A stretch of 60,000 nt of DNA from Gammaproteobacteria bacterium (GTDB lineage: Bacteria > Pseudomonadota > Gammaproteobacteria > Competibacterales > Competibacteraceae): positions 1-60,000 of the forward strand of contig JACKNE010000017.1 in NCBI GenBank assembly GCA_024235035.1. Direction: 5' to 3'. The stretch's first letter is position 1; each line of letters starts with the position of its first letter. The translations under genes were made by a program, and so were the position numbers. The notes beneath the pieces are model-generated. The model was not told the DNA's origin. It was given only the letters and a program-made list of their open reading frames with translations, and searched no databases. Of this stretch, positions 44,589-53,189 are shown one piece after another.

Positions 44589-47000
44589 GTGAATCAGGCA
44601 AAAGGTCAGGATAGCCAACGCCTCAGATTGGTCAATCACCTCACACTGATTGAAGATTTGTGGCAGAAACTGTACTACGTCAAATGGAATCCTAAGTCTT
44701 TTGCCATGCTGGTCCGTTTAGCGCAGGACATGGTGAAAAATGCCCAAGGTCGGGACGATGAGCGTTTGCTCAAACTAGTGACGCAGTTGGAGCATCATGT
44801 CAGAGGTTGTGCAACGGTCAACGAGATACCGCCCGAATCTGAACGGCAACGGCTGATGGTATTGATCGATGCGTTACGCTTTATCTTGGCGACCGACAAC
44901 AGCAGTGCCAACGATGAGCCGCGGACTCGCCCATTGCTGGCCGTTCAGCCGGAAATCTTCCTGATCATCCCCGACACTGAAAAGCCGTCATTGATGACCA
45001 AGCTTGAAGATTTCGGTTACCGGGTACGGCATATCTCCAATTTGATCGAGGCAGAAGAACGCCTGCATGAGCGGATGCCAGGCGCCGTGATCATTGATGT
45101 GGATTTCCCAGAAGGATCGGAAGCTGTGTTGGAGATGGTCACTAACCTGCGGGCCCAGATCGGCTTTCGCTCGCCAGTGCTGTTCCTCGCCGAGCGCAAC
45201 GATATGGCCGCACGCCTGGAAGCGGTGCGGGCTGGTGGAGCCGCCTATTTCAACAAGCCTCTCGATAACGATGAATTGATCAGCCTGTTGCGGGAACTGC
45301 TGCTGCCACAAACCTCAGAAGGTCATTACCGGGTACTGATCGTCAACGACCGACCGACCGAAGCCTGGGAAATGGCCGGAGCATTAGAAGAACAGGGCAT
45401 TACGCCGCGAGTACTGATTCAACCGCTGCAAGTATTGCAGGACATTCATCGCTTTCGACCTGATCTATTGTTGATTGATTTGGATATCAAGGAAGTCAGC
45501 GGGCCAGAATTGGCTCAAGTGATCGCTCAGCACCGCGACTGCGACATCCTACCCCTGGTCCTAATGTGTTTTCCGGCGGATGTCGCCCATTATCTGATGA
45601 ATCTGGAGGTGCCGGGAGCCAGTTTACTGACCAAACCAGTGCCGATCAGTTATCTATGCTGGGAAGTCAAGCAACGCTTGCGCCGGGCGCGCGCCATGCG
45701 GGTGAAGCTCAGTCTGCTCAGCGACAACGATGTGGTCAGCGGCCTCTACAATCGCCGACGATTCATGGTGTTGCTGGAGCGAGGATTAGAAGCGATGGGG
45801 CTACGCCTGCAAACCCTGGTGGTCATCTTCATCATGTTGGACAACTTGCGAACCATCCGCGAATCGGCGGGGGTCGCCACTGCCGACGAGGTCGTGGGGC
45901 AAGCGGCCAGCCGATTGCGGCAGGTGCTTACCGCCGAGCAACCGGCAGCGCGGTTCAGCGAAGCTGCTTTTGCGATCATGGCGCCGAATCTGTTCGGCGA
46001 GGCGCCACTCCATCTGTCCCGTCGTATCCGTGACGCGCTAGAAACCGGATTTTACAAGGTCGGTGATCAGGCGCTGTTATTGCGGACTAGCATCGGCATC
46101 GCCTTGACCAATGACCGCAGTCAAGATCACTTGATGCTGATGCAACGAGCCGATTCGGCCTGTGGGCTAGCCCGGGAGGCCAAAGGAGAGCGTATCTATC
46201 TCCAGCAGAATATCCCTCTAGGGCAGCGTGATCATGAAGCTTCTTCTCGAGCACGGATGTTGGACCAGGTGCGGGAGATGATCGACCGCGAATGGCTCTG
46301 GCTGGTGTTTCAACCGATCGCCAGCATGCACGGCGACACCGACGAACGTTATGAAGTATTGTTGCGCTTGCGCGACAATCAGGGACAAGAACTGGTGCCA
46401 GGCAGCGTATTTGGCGTGGTCCATAATCATGAGCTAGGGCTGGCGCTGGACCGCTGGGTGATCGCTCAAACCTTGGAAATATTACAACAGCGACAGGCCG
46501 CAACCACTTTGTTCATCAAAGTACTGCCGGTCACATTGCAGGACAAGACCTTGGGCGTCTGGTTGCGTGAAACGCTGGAAAGAACCGGCGTCGAGGCGCA
46601 ACGCATCGTGTTCGAGGTCGCCGAATCGACCGCTGAACGCAGCTTGCGCGACATGTTCACGTTCTTGAGCGGCATCAAGTTGCTCGGTTGCGGCTTCTGC
46701 CTGGATCGCTTTGGCCGGGGTGCGGATTCACTGAATCTGCTTAAGAATCTAGGCGCCGATTATGTCAAGTTGGACATGTATTTCGTCAACCATCTTGCCA
46801 AAGATGCCAAAAAACAAACTCAACTCAAGGAATTGGTAGGTCATCTAGAATCGCTAGGAGCGGCCACCATCGTCGGTGGCGTCGAAGACGTGCAGGCCAT
46901 GCCGATTTTGTGGTCGCTGGGCGTCGATCTAATCCAGGGGTTTTTCCTGCAGCATCCCTACCGCGAGATGAGCTACGATTTTGCCAACGCCGGATTTTAG
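44589..47000 (+). CDS. Tandem-receiver protein with degenerate GGDEF and EAL domains
   Basis: An 803-residue signalling protein. Residues 1-110 are helical without a clear family. Two receiver domains follow: about 120-240 (IFLIIPDTEKPSLM, VIIDVDFPEG with phospho-acceptor Asp, YFNKPLDNDEL) and about 245-365 (VLIVNDRPTEAWEM, LLLIDLDIKEVSG, LLTKPVP). The GGDEF-like domain (about 375-535) starts DNDVVSGLYNRRRFMVLLERGL but the signature is replaced by ARFSEAAFAIMAPN, so no cyclase activity is expected. The EAL-like domain (about 550-800) has VFQPIASMHGDTDERYEVLLRLRD, where EAL reads EVL, and lacks the usual metal-binding set; it ends GVDLIQGFFLQHP. The layout recalls FimX-type c-di-GMP effector proteins. 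Confidence 0.85.
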   Translation: MNQAKGQDSQRLRLVNHLTLIEDLWQKLYYVKWNPKSFAMLVRLAQDMVKNAQGRDDERLLKLVTQLEHHVRGCATVNEIPPESERQRLMVLIDALRFILATDNSSANDEPRTRPLLAVQPEIFLIIPDTEKPSLMTKLEDFGYRVRHISNLIEAEERLHERMPGAVIIDVDFPEGSEAVLEMVTNLRAQIGFRSPVLFLAERNDMAARLEAVRAGGAAYFNKPLDNDELISLLRELLLPQTSEGHYRVLIVNDRPTEAWEMAGALEEQGITPRVLIQPLQVLQDIHRFRPDLLLIDLDIKEVSGPELAQVIAQHRDCDILPLVLMCFPADVAHYLMNLEVPGASLLTKPVPISYLCWEVKQRLRRARAMRVKLSLLSDNDVVSGLYNRRRFMVLLERGLEAMGLRLQTLVVIFIMLDNLRTIRESAGVATADEVVGQAASRLRQVLTAEQPAARFSEAAFAIMAPNLFGEAPLHLSRRIRDALETGFYKVGDQALLLRTSIGIALTNDRSQDHLMLMQRADSACGLAREAKGERIYLQQNIPLGQRDHEASSRARMLDQVREMIDREWLWLVFQPIASMHGDTDERYEVLLRLRDNQGQELVPGSVFGVVHNHELGLALDRWVIAQTLEILQQRQAATTLFIKVLPVTLQDKTLGVWLRETLERTGVEAQRIVFEVAESTAERSLRDMFTFLSGIKLLGCGFCLDRFGRGADSLNLLKNLGADYVKLDMYFVNHLAKDAKKQTQLKELVGHLESLGAATIVGGVEDVQAMPILWSLGVDLIQGFFLQHPYREMSYDFANAGF

Positions 47001-47878
47001 CGGTCGAGATCCAACAAGGCGGCATATCCATCCCGGTAGCTGGGATAGCGGAACTGAAAACCACTGGCGCGCAATCGGGTATTGCGGCAGCGCTTGCTGG
47101 CCCTTAGGCGCATCGCCGGATCGCGACGGACTTCAGCGCCAGGCTTCAGCGGTGGTTGTGCGACCCGTAGCGGTTTCGGAACTTTCAGTTGGATAGCCAG
47201 CCAATCCAGTACCTCATCCAACGGCGCCGGGTCGTCATCGACGGCAATATACAGTTTCTGCGGCTCCGCGATTTGTAACAAATGCTCCAGTATCCGGGTG
47301 CAATCATCACGGTGAACGCGATTGGTATAGATCGGCGGACCCTCGGGACAGACCGCGACGCCATTGCGAACGCTATCGATCAGCCGGGTGCGACCTGAAC
47401 CGTAGATACCGCCGAAGCGAATGGCCACCGCGGGCCAACCGCTGGCCCATAACTGTTGTTCACCCTGACGGATGCAGCGACCGCTAAAGCCTTCCGCTTC
47501 AGCCGGAGAGTCTTCATCCACCCACTCTCCCTGGCGCTGGGCGTAAACGGAGGTGCTGGAGGTAAACAGCAGCCGTTTCGGTTGCTGACCAGTTTGGCGT
47601 AAGGCTTCTAGCAAATGACGAATCCCTGTCACGTAAGCAGCCTGATATTGAGCTTCGCTGAACCCAGCAGCAGCAGCGCTGTAAATCACAAAATCCAAGT
47701 CCGGGGGTAACACCGTCAAGGTCGCAAGGTCGGTCAGATCAGCAGCCAGCGGCTGAATACCGGGGGGTAGATCGGCTGGGTGGCGTTTCAATCCCCAGAC
47801 CTGATGTCCGGTCTTATGCAGGGCGAGTCCAAGTGCGGCGCCTAGGTCACCGCAGCCAGCAATCAGAATACGCGCCAT
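46997..47878 (-). CDS. NAD(P)-dependent epimerase/dehydratase-like SDR (YeeZ-like)
   Basis: An atypical/extended SDR. The start at 47878 gives MARILIAGCGDLGAALGLALHKTGHQVWGLKR with the Rossmann motif GCGDLG. LDFVIYSAAAAGFSEAQYQAAYVTG and LLFTSSTSVYAQRQGEWVDED resemble YeeZ-type proteins; the Tyr-x3-Lys of active SDRs is not evident after TSSTSVY. IRFGGIYGSGRTRLIDSV follows. Its stop overlaps the stop of the convergent GGDEF/EAL gene (46997-47000). The 5' end is 38 bp from the divergent mutY start. Substrate unknown. Confidence 0.85.
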   Translation of the reverse strand: MARILIAGCGDLGAALGLALHKTGHQVWGLKRHPADLPPGIQPLAADLTDLATLTVLPPDLDFVIYSAAAAGFSEAQYQAAYVTGIRHLLEALRQTGQQPKRLLFTSSTSVYAQRQGEWVDEDSPAEAEGFSGRCIRQGEQQLWASGWPAVAIRFGGIYGSGRTRLIDSVRNGVAVCPEGPPIYTNRVHRDDCTRILEHLLQIAEPQKLYIAVDDDPAPLDEVLDWLAIQLKVPKPLRVAQPPLKPGAEVRRDPAMRLRASKRCRNTRLRASGFQFRYPSYRDGYAALLDLDR

Positions 47879-47916
47879 ATCACAATCCTTTAAAACATTT
47901 CGAAAAATCAAACCGA

Positions 47917-49002
47917 ATGAATCCAATAGAATTCAGCCAACGGGTACTGGACTGGTTCGACATTCACGGGCGCAAGCAGTTACCCTGGAAGGAGAATCCC
48001 ACGCCATACCGGGTCTGGGTATCGGAGATCATGCTCCAACAAACCCAGGTGACGACCGTGATTCCCTATTATGAACGGTTTATGGCGCGGTTTCCGGATA
48101 TCCGCGTGCTAGCTGACGCCGAACTGGACGAAGTGCTGCAATTATGGGCAGGGTTGGGCTATTACGCCCGCGCCCGCCACCTGCACCAGGCGGCGCGGAT
48201 CCTGTGCGCGCGCGCTGAGAATCAACTGCCGCTGGATATGGCCGTTCTTCAAGAGTTGCCCGGCATCGGTCGCTCGACTGCAGGCGCCATTCTGGCTCTG
48301 GCTTCGGGGCAACGCCAGCCGATTCTCGATGGCAACGTCAAGCGATTGCTGGCGCGGTTCGCAGCGGTGGAAGGCTGGCCGGGCCAATCGCGAGTGCAGG
48401 CAACACTATGGGAATTGGCAGAGCGCTACACACCTAATGCACGGGTCGCAGATTACACCCAAGCAGTGATGGATCTTGGCGCTATGATCTGCAAGCCGCA
48501 CCAACCATGCTGTGAGGCTTGTCCATTGATAGAGCACTGTGCAGCTTATGCCCAGGGGCGACAGGTCGATCTTCCAACCCCAAAGCCACGTCGGGAATTA
48601 CCAGTCCGAACAACCCAAATGTTGCTGTTACGCGCGGAAAATGGCGCGGTATTATTGGAGCGACGGCCACCAATCGGCCTCTGGGGCGGGTTGTGGAGCT
48701 TCCCCGAATGTCCGATGAATGCCGATGCAGCGACATGGTGCCAGGAACGGTTGGGGTTGATGGTCATGGTTGGACCGCCGTGGGAAGTAATACGCCACAG
48801 TTTCAGTCATTTCCATCTCGACATTACACCCGTGCCCGTTACAGTCACTGGATATTCTCAAGCAGTGATGGAAGGAGAGCGATTTATCTGGCATCGTGAT
48901 CGCCATGCCGTCATCGGCGGCATGGCCACGCCGATCCACCGATTGCTGGTACGACGATTAAAATCAGCTCCCGACACGCAGCAACTTACTATTGACTTAT
49001 AA
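47917..49002 (+). CDS. mutY: A/G-specific adenine glycosylase MutY
   Basis: Removes adenine mispaired with 8-oxoguanine. The start at 47917 (MNPIEFSQRVLDWFDIHGRKQLPW) matches the family. Catalytic and structural motifs are SEIMLQQTQVTTV, LPGIGRSTAGAILALAS, ILDGNVKRLLARF, and the iron-sulfur motif CKPHQPCCEACPLIEHC (C-x6-C-x2-C-x5-C). The C-terminal NUDIX-like domain (LLLRAENGAVLLERRPPIGLWGGLWSFPE) recognises 8-oxoG. Length 361. Confidence 0.96.
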   Translation: MNPIEFSQRVLDWFDIHGRKQLPWKENPTPYRVWVSEIMLQQTQVTTVIPYYERFMARFPDIRVLADAELDEVLQLWAGLGYYARARHLHQAARILCARAENQLPLDMAVLQELPGIGRSTAGAILALASGQRQPILDGNVKRLLARFAAVEGWPGQSRVQATLWELAERYTPNARVADYTQAVMDLGAMICKPHQPCCEACPLIEHCAAYAQGRQVDLPTPKPRRELPVRTTQMLLLRAENGAVLLERRPPIGLWGGLWSFPECPMNADAATWCQERLGLMVMVGPPWEVIRHSFSHFHLDITPVPVTVTGYSQAVMEGERFIWHRDRHAVIGGMATPIHRLLVRRLKSAPDTQQLTIDL

Positions 49003-49159
49003 TAAATTGAATTTGAAAAAATAATTCTACAAAGAAGCGCGCTGCTCATTGAAAATGCTATAGTCCGATTCAGGCGACATTTAATAATCGACCGCCAATA
49101 TTGCCCGAACCACTGTCTATTCTGCTGATCTTAAACCTCAGATCCCGTCGGAGCCTGTT

Positions 49160-50761
49160 GTGACCCGAACCCTGTTTCTCGGCCTGGATGGCGCCACTTT
49201 CCATATTCTCGATGACCTGACCTGCGCTCGACCCGGTCAGGACGTCGTCATGCCATTCCTAGGACAGTTCATGGCGCAGGGTTTTCGCGCCCCGTTGCGC
49301 TCGACACCCCACCCACTGACCCCGCCAGCTTGGACCACACTGGTGACCGGCCGCAATCCCGGCGAGCATGGCGTCTACGATTTCATGCGGGTCGATGACC
49401 GCCAGCATGAAGTATTCTTCACTCTCTACGACTTCCGCGATATTCGTTGTGAGACGATCTGGAACATCGCCGAACGCCAAAATCGGTCCGTCGTTTCGCT
49501 CAATTTTCCGATGATGGCGCCGCCGCCCAAACTAAACGGCAGCCTGATCCCTGGCTTCACCCCGTGGAAACACCTGCGCCGCAATATGACTCCGGACACG
49601 CTTTATGAACGGCTGCAAGCGATTCCCGGTTTTCATCCTCGGGAACTGGCCTGGGATTTCGAGCGGGAGAATGAGGTCGGCAACGACATGGACGAGGATT
49701 ACCTGGCCGACTGGATTCGTTATCATCTGCCGCGCGAAGAACTCTGGTTCAAGGTCGCCTGTAAGCTACTGGTCGAGGATCAACCTGCACTACTGGCGAT
49801 CCTGTTCGACGGTGTGGACAAGATCCAGCACCAGGCCTGGTATTACCTCGACCCAGCGCTGCGACCCGCACAACCGGACGCCGCTTATTGGATGCTGCGG
49901 AACCTATGCCTGGACTACTTCCACCGACTGGATGGCTATTTGGCGGAACTGACTCGACTCGCTGGCTCGGATGTACAGGTGTTCATGGCTTCGGACCATG
50001 GTTTTACCGGTTCTGGGCGGGTGGTGCGCATCAACCGTTACTTGGCCGATTTGGGCTATCTGGTCTATCAGGCTTTGGACGGTACGGCAGCGGCTCAGCG
50101 GCGCGCTTCCAGTCCGTTCGCTTACCTAGACTGGGAAAAAACGGTCGCCTACTGCCCTACGCCTTCCAGCAACGCCATCCTGATTCGCGTCGCTCGTGAA
50201 CCGGGCCAACCTGGCGTCGCTCCTGGCGATTATTTGGCCTTCCGTGCTCAGTTAATCGAGCAACTGTATGCCCTGCGAGATCCCGCGACCGGCGAACCGG
50301 TCATTCGCGACATCCTGACCCGCGAAGCAGCTTTTCCCGGCCAAGCCAGCGCCAACGCCCCGGATTTGACCCTGATTCTAGCCGATCATGGCTTCGTCTC
50401 GATCCGCAATCTGGAACCAACCGTCTTCACTCGACCACGCCCGGTTGGCACCCACCACCCAGATGGCATCGTGTTGGCTAGCGGACCCGGCATCCAGCCC
50501 GGCTGGCACCGCGAACCGCTGCCCATCGCCGACGTGGCCGCCACTTTGCTGCATAGTCTCGATTTGCCGATTCCTGCAGATTTCGATGGCCAGGTCATCA
50601 CCTCCGCCTTCACCATCGATTCGCTACGCAACCGACCCGTGCATTCCGGCTCCACCACACGCCCGGTCAAGGACGGTGCCGTACAGGAGGATGCGATTCC
50701 CGCTGAGGATCGCGACAAGATTCTGGCACAATTGGCGATGCTCGGCTATCTGGAAGAATAG
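49160..50761 (+). CDS. Alkaline-phosphatase-superfamily phosphodiesterase/phosphohydrolase
   Basis: First gene of the seven-gene cassette, starting GTG. The protein has the type I phosphodiesterase/nucleotide pyrophosphatase fold: FLGLDGATFHILDDL at the N-terminus (metal-binding Asp and a candidate Thr nucleophile), then HPLTPPAWTTLVTGRNPGEHGVYDF, metal ligands in LFDGVDKIQHQAWYY and MASDHGFTGSG, and GTHHPDGIVLASGPGI with a further His. There is no signal peptide, so it should work in the cytoplasm, unlike many secreted relatives. It could hydrolyse a phosphodiester, a sulfate ester or a nucleotide such as the PAP produced by the sulfotransferases downstream; the last is speculation. The 157 bp upstream may hold the cassette promoter. 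Confidence 0.85.
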   Translation: MTRTLFLGLDGATFHILDDLTCARPGQDVVMPFLGQFMAQGFRAPLRSTPHPLTPPAWTTLVTGRNPGEHGVYDFMRVDDRQHEVFFTLYDFRDIRCETIWNIAERQNRSVVSLNFPMMAPPPKLNGSLIPGFTPWKHLRRNMTPDTLYERLQAIPGFHPRELAWDFERENEVGNDMDEDYLADWIRYHLPREELWFKVACKLLVEDQPALLAILFDGVDKIQHQAWYYLDPALRPAQPDAAYWMLRNLCLDYFHRLDGYLAELTRLAGSDVQVFMASDHGFTGSGRVVRINRYLADLGYLVYQALDGTAAAQRRASSPFAYLDWEKTVAYCPTPSSNAILIRVAREPGQPGVAPGDYLAFRAQLIEQLYALRDPATGEPVIRDILTREAAFPGQASANAPDLTLILADHGFVSIRNLEPTVFTRPRPVGTHHPDGIVLASGPGIQPGWHREPLPIADVAATLLHSLDLPIPADFDGQVITSAFTIDSLRNRPVHSGSTTRPVKDGAVQEDAIPAEDRDKILAQLAMLGYLEE

Positions 50762-51727
50762 ATGCCCATCGCTGACCTGACCGTTATCCGGCTGCACTAT
50801 CTCCAGCTTCCCTGCCAGAATGATCCTGAACCGCCCCCTGGAGGCGACTTGGTGTTGGTTCATGGTTTGGCGGCCAATCTCGGCTTCTGGCATCTGCCTA
50901 TTGTGCGCCCATTGTCACACTTGTGCCGCTTGACGCTGTACGACCTACGCGGACATGGGCGCAGCGAGATGCCAGCACGCGGCTATTCACCGCTGATCAT
51001 GGCCACCGATCTGGCCCGCTTACTGGATTATCTGGCGCTGGAACGGGTCCATCTGCTCGCACACAGTTTTGGAGGTGCGGTGGCGATGGCTTTCGCCGCA
51101 CTGTGGCCAGAGCGGGTGCGTAGTCTGATTCTGGCCGATGTTCGAGTGCGCGCTATTCAACCCCAACACCGGCTGCGCGACTGGCCACACTGGCCACACT
51201 GGCGACCGCTGTTTGAACGGGCGGGTGTCCTTCTCGACGACGAATCGCCTGAGAGCGGTTACGAGTTGCTGGTGGAAATGGCCCGGTCACACGTGCACAA
51301 CCCTGTCGCCGACCTTCACCTGCCGCGCCTGTTCAGCATGACCGCCAGCGGTGCCCGCCGTAACGGTGTCGCTCAACGCTGGTTGCAGCTGCAGGAAGCG
51401 ACCTCGATCCGACAGGAATTCTTGGCGAACGATGGACTGACGCCAGCCCGACTAGCCATGTTGCATCAGCCCATCCTCGGTCTGTACGGCGCGCATTCGC
51501 CAGCCTTGCCCAGTGGCCGCGCGCTACGGCGGCTGTGCCCAAACTATCGGATGCGTCTGATTCCCAACGCTGGACACTTTTTCCCGTTGACCAAACCCCT
51601 ACGCATGGTTCGACCTAGCCTGCGCTTTCTCGCCGCTCAGGCCGGATTGCCCCCAGCCACCGTTGACCTACCTGATCTGCTGCCCCGTGACCACACTGAA
51701 TCTCCTCTCTCGCTGGCGACCTTTTGA
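50762..51727 (+). CDS. Alpha/beta-fold hydrolase
   Basis: The ATG follows the upstream stop codon without a gap. Features of the fold are LVLVHGLAANLGFWHLPIV (oxyanion region), YDLRGHGRSEMPARGYS, the nucleophile elbow LLAHSFGGAVAMAF (Ser in HSFGG), and the C-terminal His in LIPNAGHFFPLTKP; the acid is probably in the LGLYGAHSPALP region, although no clear Asp is visible there. A cap domain of roughly residues 130-225 lies between. Length 321. No signal peptide. Substrate not predictable. Confidence 0.88.
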   Translation: MPIADLTVIRLHYLQLPCQNDPEPPPGGDLVLVHGLAANLGFWHLPIVRPLSHLCRLTLYDLRGHGRSEMPARGYSPLIMATDLARLLDYLALERVHLLAHSFGGAVAMAFAALWPERVRSLILADVRVRAIQPQHRLRDWPHWPHWRPLFERAGVLLDDESPESGYELLVEMARSHVHNPVADLHLPRLFSMTASGARRNGVAQRWLQLQEATSIRQEFLANDGLTPARLAMLHQPILGLYGAHSPALPSGRALRRLCPNYRMRLIPNAGHFFPLTKPLRMVRPSLRFLAAQAGLPPATVDLPDLLPRDHTESPLSLATF

Positions 51728-53189
51728 TCCTAGCCCACCACCGGGTCTGCATCGCGACGATTTCCAAAAAATCGCGGCGAACGGCTTTGGCGACCTGTAT
51801 AACGCCTATCCACATTCGATGGCCTGGTTCAAGGAACATCTCTACGTCGGCGTCACGCGGGCTAATATGTGTATGTTAAAGGCCTCGAAAATCCCCACCC
51901 GACTTCCCTTCTGGCCCGTGGATTGTCCGGACAACCTCTACGATCTGGACATGCGCGCCCAAATCTGGCGCTATAACCCGATCATTGGAGAATGGCGGGA
52001 GGTTTATCGCTCACCGATGATCACCGCCCTGGACGGTTCACCGATCCCACGCGACATGGGTTATCGAGGCATGGCGGTGTTTCAGGGTCAATCGGACCCG
52101 GAACCGGCGCTGTACGTTTCTACTTACGCCTCAGCTCGCGGCCCCGGCGCCATGGTCCTGCGCAGCATCGATGGCGAAGCGTTTAGCCCGGTATCCAAGC
52201 CAGGATTGTTGGAATTACCGATCACTTCAATTCGCACCTTGACGCCATTCAAAGGCCGGCTATTAACCTCGCCGACCGGACGGGCCGGTGGTAGTCCCAA
52301 TGCCGCGGATATCGCGGTGATCTATGAAAATCGTGACCCGCTCAAGGGGCAATGGACGCCGGTCAACATCGAGGGCTTTGGCGATCCCGGCAATGCCGTC
52401 GTGTTCGAGATGGCGGAGTTCGGTGATTACTTTTACGCTGGAACGGGTAATTTTCGCGGTGGTTACCAAATCTGGCGCACCCGAGCCAAAGGACGTCCAC
52501 CCTACGACTGGGAGTTGGTGGTTACTCAGGGCGCGCAGCGAGGCGCGTTCAACCAACTGGCCATGAGCATGGTCGAATTTAAAGGCGCATTGTATGTAGG
52601 CAGTGGTATTCAAAACGGCGGCATCGACCTGGTCAACAAGATCGGCCCAGCCGCCCCGGAGTTGATCCGTATCCACCCGGATGGGCGATGGGATCTTCTG
52701 ATCGGTCACGCCCGCCAAACTCCTCAGGGCCTGAAGACGCCACTGTCCGGTTGCCGGCCGGGGTTTGGCAATGGCTTCAACGGCTACTTCTGGCGCATGG
52801 CCGTGCATGAGGGCTGGCTCTATCTGGCAACCTTGGATTGGAGTTTGATGCTCTATTTCAGCAACCAGGAGAACTGGCCACCAGGATTCCGGCGCATCGT
52901 CAACCGTATCGGATTGGACCAGATCATGGAACGACAGGCTGGCGGCGATCTCTACCGCAGTTTTGACGGTGAAAACTGGTTACCCGTGACCACGAATGGT
53001 TTCGATAATCGCTATAATTACGGCATTCGCGGACTAGTCTCCACTGCTTATGGCTTGTTCGCCGGCGCTGCCAATCCCTTCGGGCCGCGTGTGGCCGTGC
53101 GGACTGAGGAAGGCTGGGCCTATCAGGATAACCCGCATAGTGGTCTGGAGATCTGGCTGGGATCAAAACAAGGCAAGCAGCATGCGTAA
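51687..53189 (+). CDS. Propeller-like protein of unknown function (paralogue of the 56.3-57.5 kb gene)
   Basis: I do not recognise a named family. The start is uncertain: the GTG at 51687 (TTLNLLSRWRPFDPSPPPGL) overlaps the hydrolase gene by 41 bp, and a TTG at 51663 is also open. Repeated units of the type Phe-x-Gly-x-Leu-Tyr-x-Gly-x-Gly followed by Trp-containing strands recur (MAWFKEHLYVGVTRAN, FGDYFYAGTGNFRGGYQIWRTRA, FKGALYVGSGIQNGG, HEGWLYLATLDWS, AYGLFAGAANPFGP). This suggests a six- or seven-bladed beta-propeller. No signal peptide or membrane segment. Its second half aligns well with the last gene of the cassette, for example GFGDPGNAVVFEMAEFG here against GFGNPGNEVVHGLIDFH there. 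Confidence 0.7.
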   Translation: MTTLNLLSRWRPFDPSPPPGLHRDDFQKIAANGFGDLYNAYPHSMAWFKEHLYVGVTRANMCMLKASKIPTRLPFWPVDCPDNLYDLDMRAQIWRYNPIIGEWREVYRSPMITALDGSPIPRDMGYRGMAVFQGQSDPEPALYVSTYASARGPGAMVLRSIDGEAFSPVSKPGLLELPITSIRTLTPFKGRLLTSPTGRAGGSPNAADIAVIYENRDPLKGQWTPVNIEGFGDPGNAVVFEMAEFGDYFYAGTGNFRGGYQIWRTRAKGRPPYDWELVVTQGAQRGAFNQLAMSMVEFKGALYVGSGIQNGGIDLVNKIGPAAPELIRIHPDGRWDLLIGHARQTPQGLKTPLSGCRPGFGNGFNGYFWRMAVHEGWLYLATLDWSLMLYFSNQENWPPGFRRIVNRIGLDQIMERQAGGDLYRSFDGENWLPVTTNGFDNRYNYGIRGLVSTAYGLFAGAANPFGPRVAVRTEEGWAYQDNPHSGLEIWLGSKQGKQHA

